A stretch of 12,732 nucleotides of DNA from JBHEKP01 sp041859375 (GTDB lineage Bacteria > Hydrogenedentota > Hydrogenedentia > Hydrogenedentales > CAITNO01), in assembly GCA_041859375.1 (NCBI GenBank), contig JBHEKP010000016.1:1-12732 (forward strand). Reading direction: 5' to 3'. The position numbers were made by a program, and so were the translations under genes. Each line of letters starts with the position of its first letter. The first letter of the stretch is position 1. Shown in pieces: positions 5,729 through 12,732 of the stretch. The notes beneath the pieces are model-generated. The model saw only the letters and a program-made list of their open reading frames with translations, did no database searches and was not told the DNA's origin.

Positions 5729-8041
5729 TCAATCCTTTTCAGGTTTCATCATCCGCACGCCGAAGACACCCCCCGCGAAGTTGCCGGGATGCCCCTGAAA
5801 ACGCACGTTCACGCGCTCCTTTCCACGGGTCAGTTTCTCGGGGACCGCGTGGACAACGTCAAAAAACTCGCCCGGACGGTCCATGTGAAGGCGTTGGGTG
5901 GCGATTTTTTTGCCGTCCACGAGGATGTCGAAGTCGCGCGCGCCCTCCTCGCCGCCCCAGTAGGTGACCACCAGTTCCATGGGCGTGTCCGGGATGACGG
6001 CGAGATCAAAGGCAAACCAGCCGCCGTCCGTGGCATGACGCCATTTGCGCCCTTTCCATTCGCCCACGCCGGTTTTCTCGCCCTTCAGGTGGTGGTCCCG
6101 CTCCGGCTGCATCTCGCCGATGCGCAACTGGTCCACCGTGCGCGCCTCGATTGCCCGCAGCCGGGCCTCCTCGGCGCGGCGGCGCGCCTCCTCCGCCTTC
6201 CATTCATCCTCCGTGTACTGGTCCAGATACACCGTGTGCCGCCGCCCGTGGAAACTGTGGAAGGGTGTGAAGGTGAGCTCCTCCGGTTTGCCGGCCTTCT
6301 CCGTTCGGAAGGTGGTTGCCTCACCGGGCACGGCCTTCAGCCATTCACCCGCCGGACGGTCGCCGGTCACCAGCACAGGCACCTCACGGTTTTCCTCCGC
6401 CGCGCCCATGTCGCAGGCCAGCAGCACCGGCCCGTAAAACACCGCCACCCGCTTCGGGTTGTCCGGCATGGATTCGGTGCGCGGCGCCAGGGGCAGTTCA
6501 AAGGTGATGGCATCCCCGTCCTTCCATTCGCGGGTGATTTCACCATACCCGCCGGGCTGCCGCGACACCGCCGCCTCCTGGTCGTTCACGTGGAAAGCCA
6601 GCGGCCCCGCCGCCCAGCGGGGATGGCGGATGCGCAGGCTGGCGGTCACCGGCTTGTCCGCGCCGAGGCTGATGCGCACCGCGCCCGACTTGGGCAGTTC
6701 CGTCTCCAGGCGCACGCGCATGCCCCGGTCCTTCCAGTTCAGTTCCGAGGGGATGAACTGGTTCACATACAGCCCGCCGCCGTCCTGGTGGTAAATATAC
6801 ACCCCGTAACGGGCGTGGTTTTCCATGCCCGTGCCCGTGCAGCAGGTGAAACTCTCGAAGGGTGTCATGAAGCTTTTTTGCCCGCCGGGGCGGATGGTCA
6901 GGTAATACAGCACCATTCCGTCGTCGGGGTTTTGCGACGCCAGGATGTGGTTCCAAAGCGCCCGTTCCTGGTATTCGGCGAGTTCCGCGCGGGGTGCCCG
7001 CTCGAAGAGCAGGTTTGTGAGCTTCAGCATGTTGTAGGTGTTGCACGTCTCGCAGGTGTTCTCGCCCAGCCGGTCGTTCAGTTTCCCCGGCGCGCCGAAA
7101 TGCTCGCTGTCGCTGTTGCCGCCCGTGGCGTAGGTGTGGTTGTGCGTCACCGTCTCCCAGAAGAAGGCCGAGGCCTTCCCATACTTCTCCCCGCTGGTCA
7201 ACTGGTGGATGCGCGCGCAGCCAATCGCCTTGGGCACCTGTGTGTTGGCGTGTTTGCCCTCCAGTTCGTCCCGCCCCTCCGCGAGCGGGTCCAGCACGGC
7301 CCGGTGGTAAAACTTTTCCGCGAGTTCCTGGTATTTCCGCTCCCCCGTGGCCGCCCCCAAATCCGCCAGCACCTCGTTCATGCCGCCGTGCTCGCACGCC
7401 AGCATCTTCTGCCATTGTCCTTCGTCAAGGGTTTTTGTGGTCTCAATGGCCCAGTCCGCCAGCCCCCGCGCAATCTGGAGCGCCTTTTCATTGCCGCAGA
7501 GCCGGTGCGTGTCCCGCAGTCCGGCAAACAGCTTGTGCAGCGTGTACCACGGCACCCACGACCCGTTCAGGTCGAATCCCTGCGATTCAATTTCCCCCCT
7601 GGAAATCTTCTTGAAAACCTTCTTCCCACCCGGAATCGCCGCCACATAACCGTTGCCGTTCGCCTTCTGGCACAGCGCCAGTTCGTCCACCATGTGGGCC
7701 GTCCGCTCGCAGAAACGCTCATCGCCCGTGGCCTGCCACATGAACGCGCACGCCGAGAGGTAATGCCCGGCGGAGTGGCCCGCAACCCCCTGGCTTTCCC
7801 AGCCCTTGTAGACCGGTGCCTTGGGTTCCAGTCCCGCCTCCTTCCGGTACCAGGCCAGCAGCCGGTCGGGCTCCAGCGACAGCAGGTATTGCGCGTCCAG
7901 GTCCTGGGCGTGCCTGAAGGGGCCGTCCAGCAGGCGCACGTCGCCGGGGGAAAAGGCGGATGCGGTTGTGGTGTCCGCCGCCGCAAAAACGGCATGAGTT
8001 GCGAAAATTCCCATCAGGAGAAAAGACATTGCGTGTTTCAT
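5729..8041 (-). CDS. Secreted beta-L-arabinofuranosidase, GH127/GH146 (DUF1680) family
   Basis: 770 residues with a Sec signal peptide (about 1-22). The (alpha/alpha)6-barrel catalytic domain occupies about residues 30-430, a beta-sandwich follows to about 600, then a charged helix rich in E/R/A (611-634), then a C-terminal carbohydrate-binding-like beta domain (about 636-770, DUF6805-like). GH127 enzymes release L-arabinofuranose using a zinc-bound cysteine nucleophile. The HypBA1 residues E322, E338, C340, C417 and C418, as I recall them, have matches here in SDSEHFG (E313), CETCNTYN (E331, C333) and FTCCTGTGMENHARYG (C400, C401), so the zinc-thiolate site looks intact. The length and C-terminal domain fit GH146-type proteins better than the shorter HypBA1. 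Its ATG overlaps the stop of the GH29 gene by the sequence ATGA (8041-8038), so it is probably translationally coupled; its own ribosome site is weak (GGGGAT). Confidence 0.93.
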   Translation of the reverse strand: MKHAMSFLLMGIFATHAVFAAADTTTASAFSPGDVRLLDGPFRHAQDLDAQYLLSLEPDRLLAWYRKEAGLEPKAPVYKGWESQGVAGHSAGHYLSACAFMWQATGDERFCERTAHMVDELALCQKANGNGYVAAIPGGKKVFKKISRGEIESQGFDLNGSWVPWYTLHKLFAGLRDTHRLCGNEKALQIARGLADWAIETTKTLDEGQWQKMLACEHGGMNEVLADLGAATGERKYQELAEKFYHRAVLDPLAEGRDELEGKHANTQVPKAIGCARIHQLTSGEKYGKASAFFWETVTHNHTYATGGNSDSEHFGAPGKLNDRLGENTCETCNTYNMLKLTNLLFERAPRAELAEYQERALWNHILASQNPDDGMVLYYLTIRPGGQKSFMTPFESFTCCTGTGMENHARYGVYIYHQDGGGLYVNQFIPSELNWKDRGMRVRLETELPKSGAVRISLGADKPVTASLRIRHPRWAAGPLAFHVNDQEAAVSRQPGGYGEITREWKDGDAITFELPLAPRTESMPDNPKRVAVFYGPVLLACDMGAAEENREVPVLVTGDRPAGEWLKAVPGEATTFRTEKAGKPEELTFTPFHSFHGRRHTVYLDQYTEDEWKAEEARRRAEEARLRAIEARTVDQLRIGEMQPERDHHLKGEKTGVGEWKGRKWRHATDGGWFAFDLAVIPDTPMELVVTYWGGEEGARDFDILVDGKKIATQRLHMDRPGEFFDVVHAVPEKLTRGKERVNVRFQGHPGNFAGGVFGVRMMKPEKD

Positions 8042-9081
8042 TGTGTTGCATCCCCGGTTGTTTTTCCGCCGTCTTTGATCATTTCCCCGAGTTCTCTCAG
8101 CGTCGCCACATCAATGTCCCGCAACCGCCCCTCATAGTTGGGCCCCACGTCAATGGAGAAGATGTTGTTGTGCCTCGCCGCGCCCTGGTGGTCCTTGAAC
8201 AGTTTCTTCGCGGGCAGGCACAACTGATCGTGCATGGGCAGCGAGTAAAACCACATCGCGCCGCCCTCGTGCGGCGGCAGGATGGGGTAGGTGAACTCCG
8301 CCGCAAGATAACCCTTGTATGCCCCCTCAGCCTCCTTGTTGTACTCGGACGCATTCGCGTCGCCCACCGGGCCGGGCCGTCCCATCTCCCGCAGGCAGAG
8401 GTCTCCGGCGGGCTCACCGTGGTTGAATCCCACAAAACAGTCCGGCTGGATGCTTTTCACCCATGCCGCCGTTTCCTTGTGGCCGAGACCGCCGTCGCCC
8501 TGGGCGTGGTCCATCCAGAAAAAGGCAATCGGTCCGTACCCTGTCAACAGTTCCCGCAACTGCTCCTTTTTCAGGTCCGCGTTTTTTCCGGAGGACCACA
8601 CCGGGTCGCCCCATTTGGGGCTGCCCGGCACCATGCCGTCCTGCGGCAGCGGCTCCTTAATCCATGTCCAGTCACCCTCGGAAAAGTACAGCGCCAGTTT
8701 CAGCCCGTGTTTGTCGCAGGACTTGCGCAGTTCCGCAAGCACGTCCATTTTCAGCGGGCTGTTGGTGGACTTGAACTCCGTGGTCTTCGTGTCCCAGAGG
8801 CAGAACCCGTCGTGGTGTTTGGTTAAAAACAGGATGTAGCCCATGCCCGCCGCTTTCGCGGTTTGGCACCATTGGTCCGTGTCGCAGCCCGTCGCCTTGA
8901 AATAGTCCGGGCTGGTGACGCCGCGCGTCCATTCGTGCCCGGAAAAGGTGCTCAGTGACCAGCACACAAACATCCCCATGCGCAGTTCGGAAAGTTCTTT
9001 GGCGCGGGTGGCGTCGTCTTTCTGGGCATGCGCCCCCGCCGCAAGGGCGAAGACCGCCAGTATGCACGCAAGCGTCCTCAT
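8038..9081 (-). CDS. Secreted GH29 alpha-L-fucosidase-like enzyme
   Basis: 347 residues with a Sec signal peptide ending AGAHA|Q near residue 19. The rest is one (beta/alpha)8-barrel of GH29 type: LRMGMFVCWSLST near the start, YILFLTKHHDGFCLWDT (K88, H89, H90, D91), a LALYFSEGDW strand, and GPIAFFWMDH (D191), the place of the retaining nucleophile Asp in GH29. Typical GH29 proteins read W-F-D-G here, so WMDHAQGD is unusual. There is no C-terminal beta-sandwich, so the protein is short for the family. GH29 enzymes release alpha-linked L-fucose, mostly 1,2-, 1,3- or 1,4-linked; the linkage cannot be read here. The start is supported by AGGAGG (9094-9089) 7 bases upstream. It is first in a coupled pair with the GH127/146 gene. 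I see no convincing promoter on this strand. Confidence 0.87.
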   Translation of the reverse strand: MRTLACILAVFALAAGAHAQKDDATRAKELSELRMGMFVCWSLSTFSGHEWTRGVTSPDYFKATGCDTDQWCQTAKAAGMGYILFLTKHHDGFCLWDTKTTEFKSTNSPLKMDVLAELRKSCDKHGLKLALYFSEGDWTWIKEPLPQDGMVPGSPKWGDPVWSSGKNADLKKEQLRELLTGYGPIAFFWMDHAQGDGGLGHKETAAWVKSIQPDCFVGFNHGEPAGDLCLREMGRPGPVGDANASEYNKEAEGAYKGYLAAEFTYPILPPHEGGAMWFYSLPMHDQLCLPAKKLFKDHQGAARHNNIFSIDVGPNYEGRLRDIDVATLRELGEMIKDGGKTTGDATQ

Positions 9082-9135
9082 CTATTCGCCTCCTGTGGGT
9101 TGCGTCCCCTGCCGGGGCCGCCGCTATCCTATCAA

Positions 9136-9173
9136 ATCGGATGCGCGGAATGGTTTTCCCTTGGATATCCGAT
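9136..9173. promoter_or_regulatory. Inverted repeat in the divergent promoter region, candidate operator
   Basis: ATCGGAT (9136-9142) is repeated as its exact reverse complement ATCCGAT (9167-9173), with centres 31 bp apart, close to three helical turns. The right half lies in the spacer between the -35 and -10 of the plus-strand promoter and overlaps the palindrome GGATATCC (9163-9170). A factor bound here could repress the plus-strand unit and act on both divergent units. Seven-base repeats occur by chance, so this is a hypothesis. Confidence 0.3.
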
Positions 9174-9190
9174 CCGTGCGTCCCTATAAT
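9161..9190 (+). promoter_or_regulatory. Sigma70-type promoter for the propeller/GH95 unit
   Basis: TTGGAT (9161-9166), an 18-base spacer and a perfect TATAAT (9185-9190). The predicted transcription start is near 9197, giving a leader of about 22 bases that contains the AGGAGG at 9205-9210 before the GTG at 9219. It is the best promoter in the window and falls in an AT-richer break in a GC-rich sequence. Confidence 0.65.
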
Positions 9191-9204
9191 CACGGGGCCA
9201 ACAC

Positions 9205-9210
9205 AGGAGG
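9205..9210 (+). promoter_or_regulatory. Ribosome binding site selecting the GTG start at 9219
   Basis: AGGAGG lies 8 bases before GTG 9219 but 17 bases before the in-frame ATG at 9228. The GTG start adds only MAR ahead of MNPF and keeps a normal signal peptide. In-frame starts further upstream (back to 8955) precede the promoter and are excluded. Confidence 0.65.
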
Positions 9211-9218
9211 ACAGGCTT

Positions 9219-10946
9219 GTGGCGCGCATGAACCCCTTTCACACCGTGGCGCTGGCGGCCCCGCCATTGCTCGCGTTTTTGCTCTTCCATGCCGCCGCCT
9301 TCGGGCAGGTGGACCGATTCTACGGCGAGCCCGTGGAGCTCAAAAGCCCCTTCATTTATTTCGCCAGTTGGAAATACGTCCGGCAGGGCTCCTTCTCCTG
9401 GCAGATTGAGCACGCCCCCGACGCCACGGAGGAGGAAAAGAACGTGGGCGCGTGGCTGAAGGGCGACGGGGATCGTCCGGCACGTTTCGTGCCCCAGGAC
9501 ATGCCGCGCGGCATACGCCTGGTGGCCCAGCCCGCCGAACTGGTCCCCTTCAAGCCCGGCCAGATGGCCGCGCAGGTATTCGACAACGGGCTCTACAAAA
9601 CCTGGTACGTCATGGACCCCTGTCCCGATCCCGAACCGTTCAGCTCCAAGGACAGGATCCTTCCCGGTTACAACGGCCACATCGCCTATGCGGAGTCAAA
9701 GGACGGCCTGGTGTGGGAAACCCCAAAACTGGGCCTGTGTGAGTATGCCGGTTCCCGCGATAACAACATCGTTTTCCGGGGCGACGTGGACGGTTCGGTG
9801 CGCGGGTTTCACGGCGGCAGTGTGTTTGTGGATCCCTCCTCCGTGGATGAGCGCTACAAGATGCTCTATCTGGGCATCATCACCGACGCGGAATGGGAGG
9901 CCTTCGCCGCGAAATATCCGGACGAGGTGGACACCATGGCGCGCCGTCAGGAGGTGGGCGGATTCCGTTGCGTGGTCGCCGTGTTCGGCGCGGTGTCGCC
10001 CGACGGTGTTCATTGGACCTCCCTGCCGGAACCGTTGATGATCCAGCATGCGGACACGCTGAACACATGCCATTACGACGCGGACAGGGGGGAGTACGCC
10101 GCCTATGTGCGCGCATGGCAGGTGAACACGAAGGCGCCCGGCATGGACGCGGTGAATCCCGACGGGTGGATTGCCGTGGGGCGGCGCGCGGTGGGGCGCG
10201 CCGTGAGCAGGGACTTCCGCCATTTCACCAAACCGGAGATCCTGCTGGCCACCGGCGCGGACATGGCCCCAAGCCATCTTTTCTACACCAACTGCAAGAC
10301 CACCCTGCCCGGCATTCCGGACAACCATGTGATGTTCCCCTGGATTTGGGAACTGGAGAGCGACGGCGGTTCCTGCTGGCTCTATTCCACCCCCGACGGG
10401 GACCACTGGTCGCGGGTGCCCGGCGGGCCCGTGGTGCCCCAGGGCGCGCCCGGCTCGCCCACGGGCGGCCACGTGGCGTGCAGTGGAAACCTGCTGGAAT
10501 ATCCCGGCGGCAAGTGGGGGATTAATTACGGGGGCAATCCCATCCCGCACAAATACCCAGGCCGAGATTTCAACCAGCGCAAGGGGCTCTTTCCCGGCGT
10601 CGCGGGGGAATCGGGCATTGCGCAATGGCCCAAGGGCCGGCTGGTGGCGCTCCAGTGCGACGAGGAGGGGGAATTCGCCACCGTGGCGGTCATCCCCAAG
10701 GGCGGGCGCATCCGTCTGAACGCCTCCGTCAGGCCCACCGGCCACATCAAAACCGCGGTGCGCCGTTTCGGCGCCGGGGAGGACGTGCCGGGCCGCTCCT
10801 TTGGTGATGCGGACAGGCTGGTGGGTGACGGACTGGCTCTTCCCGTGACATGGAAGGGGGAGGAGGGCATGAATAACGGGGGTGACCCGGTTATTCTCCG
10901 TTTCCAGTTGCGCCAGGCGAAACTTTTCGGAATCGAATTCTATTGA
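9219..10946 (+). CDS. Secreted beta-propeller protein, GH32/GH43-like, activity unknown
   Basis: 575 residues from GTG 9219. A Sec signal peptide (to about residue 29, AAAFG|Q) is followed by a long predicted all-beta region. Three blade-type motifs S-x-D-G-x-x-W are seen: SKDGLVW (160-166), SPDGVHW (260-266) and STPDGDHW (390-397), with other blade strands such as HGGSVFVDPSSVDERYKMLY. The last about 130 residues look like a beta-sandwich ending in a strand LRFQLRQAKLFGIEF, as in GH32-type proteins. This layout fits five-bladed propeller hydrolases of the GH32/GH43/GH62/GH68 group, but I cannot place the catalytic acid trio and do not recognise a characterised enzyme. It could be a glycosidase for an L-sugar or uronic-acid linkage, or a binding protein. 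The GH95 gene follows 11 bases later, so the two are likely one transcript. Confidence 0.7.
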   Translation: MARMNPFHTVALAAPPLLAFLLFHAAAFGQVDRFYGEPVELKSPFIYFASWKYVRQGSFSWQIEHAPDATEEEKNVGAWLKGDGDRPARFVPQDMPRGIRLVAQPAELVPFKPGQMAAQVFDNGLYKTWYVMDPCPDPEPFSSKDRILPGYNGHIAYAESKDGLVWETPKLGLCEYAGSRDNNIVFRGDVDGSVRGFHGGSVFVDPSSVDERYKMLYLGIITDAEWEAFAAKYPDEVDTMARRQEVGGFRCVVAVFGAVSPDGVHWTSLPEPLMIQHADTLNTCHYDADRGEYAAYVRAWQVNTKAPGMDAVNPDGWIAVGRRAVGRAVSRDFRHFTKPEILLATGADMAPSHLFYTNCKTTLPGIPDNHVMFPWIWELESDGGSCWLYSTPDGDHWSRVPGGPVVPQGAPGSPTGGHVACSGNLLEYPGGKWGINYGGNPIPHKYPGRDFNQRKGLFPGVAGESGIAQWPKGRLVALQCDEEGEFATVAVIPKGGRIRLNASVRPTGHIKTAVRRFGAGEDVPGRSFGDADRLVGDGLALPVTWKGEEGMNNGGDPVILRFQLRQAKLFGIEFY

Positions 10947-10957
10947 AAGGCGATCCC

Positions 10958-12732
10958 ATGAACCTCTTTCTGCTCATGCTCTGCTCCACCCTTGGCGCTG
11001 ACGCCGTCCCGAACGACACGGGGCTGTCGCTCTGGTATGACAAGCCCGCCGTCCAGTGGTTCGAGGCGCTTCCCGTGGGGAACGGGCGCATGGGTGCGAT
11101 GGTTTTCGGCGGCTATCCCAAAGAGCGCGTGCAGTTCAACGAAAGCACCCTCTGGGCCGGGGAACCCCATGACTACGCGAATCCCGGCGCGTCAAAATAT
11201 CTTCCTGAAATACGCAGCCTCCTTTTTAAGGGCAAACAGAAAAAGGCGCAGGATTTGGCCATGGAGCATTTCATGTCCGTGCCCCTGCGTCAGCTTCCCT
11301 ACCAGCCTTTTGGTGATGTCCTGGTTGATTTTGAGGACGGGGGGGAGGCGTCAAATTACCGCCGTTCCCTGGACCTGGACACGGCCCTCGCAGGCACCAC
11401 CCACACGGCGAACGGCGTCACCGTGCGGCGCGAGCTTTTCGCCAGTTATCCGGACCGGATTGTTGTCATGCGCATCACCGCAGACCAGCCCGGAGCCCTC
11501 TCCTTCACCGTCCGCTTCGGCAGTCCGCACCCCCTTGCGGAATATGCGGTGCTTGACGCAAACACCCTGGTCCTCCGGGGAAAACAGGAGGACTATGCCT
11601 TTGAGCCGGGGCTGGAGCCGAAGGTCCCCGGCGCGCTCCGCTATGAGGCCCGCCTGAAAGTGCTGGCCGGGGACGGCACGGTGGTCCCGGCGGAGAACGC
11701 GCTGCGCGTGGAGAAGGCGGGCACCGTCACTCTCTTCCTTGCCGCCGCCACCTCCTACCGCGATTTCAATGACATTACCGGCGACCCGGCGGCGCTTTGC
11801 GCCGAACAGCTTGCCTCGGCGGAGGCCAAAGGCTATGAGGCACTCAAGGCGGGGCACATCGCCGACCACCAGGCCCTGTTCCGCCGCGTCTCCTTGGACT
11901 TGGGCGCAACACCGCCCGATTTGCCCACGGACGAGCGCGTTCGCCGCTGCAAGGAAACACCGGACCCGCACCTTGCCGCGCTGCTCTTCCAGTACGGGCG
12001 TTACCTGCTCATCGCCTCCAGCCGTCCCGGCGGCCAGCCCGCAAACCTTCAGGGCATCTGGAACGAGAGCCTCACCCCGCCTTGGGACAGCAAGTACACC
12101 GTCAACATCAACACGGAGATGAACTACTGGCCCGCCGAACCGGCCAACCTCGCCGAATGCCACCTGCCGCTCTTTGACGCCCTGGACGAGGTGGCCGTCG
12201 CGGGGGCACGGGTGGCCCGTGAGCATTACAACAGCGACGGCTGGGTGCTGCACCACAACTTCGACCTGTGGCGCGGCGCGGCACCCATCAACCACAGCGA
12301 TCACGGCCTCTGGCCCACGGGCGGCGCGTGGCTCTGCCAGCACCTCTGGTGGCACTACGAATACTCCGGAGACCGGGACTTTCTTGAAAAGCGCGCCTAT
12401 CCCCTCATGAGGGGGGCCGCCCTCTTTTTCGCGGAAAACCTCGTGGAGGATCCCCGCGATCCCGCGCGCGGACTCATCACCGGCCCCTCAAACTCGCCCG
12501 AGCAGGGCGGGCTGGTCATGGGCCCCGCCATGGACCGCCAGATTGTCCGCTCCCTCTTCGCCGACACCATCAAGGCTGCTGAAATACTGGACGTGGACGC
12601 CGAATTCCGCGAACGCCTCGCCGCCCTGCGCGCCCGCATCGTTCCCGACACAATCGGGCGGCACGGACAGTTGCAGGAATGGCTGGAGGACAAGGACAAC
12701 CCCAAAAACGATCACCGCCACGTGTCCCACCT
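10958..12732 (+). CDS. GH95 alpha-L-fucosidase/alpha-L-galactosidase (3' end outside window)
   Basis: 591 full codons are visible with no stop, of an expected roughly 750-800. ATG 10958 has GAAAGG 7 bases ahead, overlapping the stop of the preceding gene. A short hydrophobic leader (MNLFLLMLCSTLGADA) suggests export although it has no basic n-region. GH95 features: LWYDKPAVQWFEALPVGNGR and ESTLWAGEP in the N-terminal beta domain, LQGIWNESLTPPWDSKY, then NINTEMNYWPAEPAN, and TGPSNSPEQG. GH95 enzymes invert using a Glu acid and a water held by two Asn and an Asp. By comparison with Bifidobacterium AfcA (Asn421, Asn423, Glu566, Asp766 as I recall), N383, N385 and E515 are the counterparts; the Asp lies beyond the window. 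T381 stands where AfcA has a His, which bears on fucose versus galactose specificity. Confidence 0.92.
   Translation, partial: MNLFLLMLCSTLGADAVPNDTGLSLWYDKPAVQWFEALPVGNGRMGAMVFGGYPKERVQFNESTLWAGEPHDYANPGASKYLPEIRSLLFKGKQKKAQDLAMEHFMSVPLRQLPYQPFGDVLVDFEDGGEASNYRRSLDLDTALAGTTHTANGVTVRRELFASYPDRIVVMRITADQPGALSFTVRFGSPHPLAEYAVLDANTLVLRGKQEDYAFEPGLEPKVPGALRYEARLKVLAGDGTVVPAENALRVEKAGTVTLFLAAATSYRDFNDITGDPAALCAEQLASAEAKGYEALKAGHIADHQALFRRVSLDLGATPPDLPTDERVRRCKETPDPHLAALLFQYGRYLLIASSRPGGQPANLQGIWNESLTPPWDSKYTVNINTEMNYWPAEPANLAECHLPLFDALDEVAVAGARVAREHYNSDGWVLHHNFDLWRGAAPINHSDHGLWPTGGAWLCQHLWWHYEYSGDRDFLEKRAYPLMRGAALFFAENLVEDPRDPARGLITGPSNSPEQGGLVMGPAMDRQIVRSLFADTIKAAEILDVDAEFRERLAALRARIVPDTIGRHGQLQEWLEDKDNPKNDHRHVSH

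Noticed and set aside
5714..5729. AAACG/CGTTT hairpin between the convergent genes as a bidirectional terminator
   Set aside because: Only a 5-bp AT-rich stem with a 6-base loop and no clear T-run; it is too weak to call.
5789..8137. A 782-codon open frame on the plus strand opposite the GH127/146 gene
   Set aside because: The product is rich in His, Arg, Val and Pro with no recognisable domain, while the minus strand has a complete enzyme with catalytic residues. Long antisense frames are expected in GC-rich genes.
8955..9218. N-terminal extension of the propeller protein by 88 codons
   Set aside because: It would start inside the divergent GH29 gene and run through the promoter at 9161-9190; the GTG at 9219 has a strong ribosome site and a signal peptide directly after it.

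Overview
The window is a dense, GC-rich (roughly 60-65%, by eye) stretch of bacterial chromosome with nine genes, two of them cut by the window edges. Sec-type signal peptides, many secreted glycoside hydrolases, a membrane-anchored PHP-domain protein and a fucose-isomerase-like protein suggest an uncultured-type carbohydrate degrader. Planctomycetota/PVC-like bacteria or Hydrogenedentota are plausible hosts, but this is a guess from gene style; there is no rRNA or other marker gene here. I see no tRNA, rRNA, CRISPR array, insertion sequence, phage gene or origin.

Layout: (1) 1-1386, plus strand, a sugar isomerase related to L-fucose isomerase, probably missing its N-terminus. (2) 4401-1394, minus strand, a two-gene unit: a membrane-anchored PHP-domain protein (TTG start preferred), then a secreted GH28-like right-handed beta-helix protein. 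(3) 4591-5715, plus strand, a two-gene unit of a ferritin-like di-iron protein and a four-helix membrane protein resembling DUF2269. It looks like a small redox or stress cassette set among sugar genes. (4) 9081-5729, minus strand, a GH29 alpha-L-fucosidase-like enzyme whose stop overlaps the start (ATGA) of a GH127/GH146 beta-L-arabinofuranosidase. (5) 9219-12732, plus strand, a secreted beta-propeller protein of unknown activity resembling GH32/GH43, then a GH95 enzyme that runs off the window. Units 4 and 5 diverge from a 137-bp region holding a good sigma70-type promoter and a 7-bp inverted repeat.

How they may work together: the enzymes point to plant (or algal) polysaccharides decorated with L-arabinofuranose, L-fucose and possibly L-galactose, with a uronan-type backbone suggested by GH28. 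Exo-acting GH127/146, GH29 and GH95 would strip L-sugars outside the cytoplasm, and the isomerase could take released L-fucose or L-arabinose onward. The sugar set resembles that of pectin side chains (rhamnogalacturonan II and arabinogalactan decorations). No transporter, sulfatase, SusC/D pair or regulator is in view, so the substrate is inferred.

Most likely to be new: the propeller protein (9219-10946), the GH28-like protein that lacks the usual catalytic-site His and Arg/Lys, and the GH95 with Thr in a specificity-linked position. Nothing here looks like a wholly new defence or mobile system.
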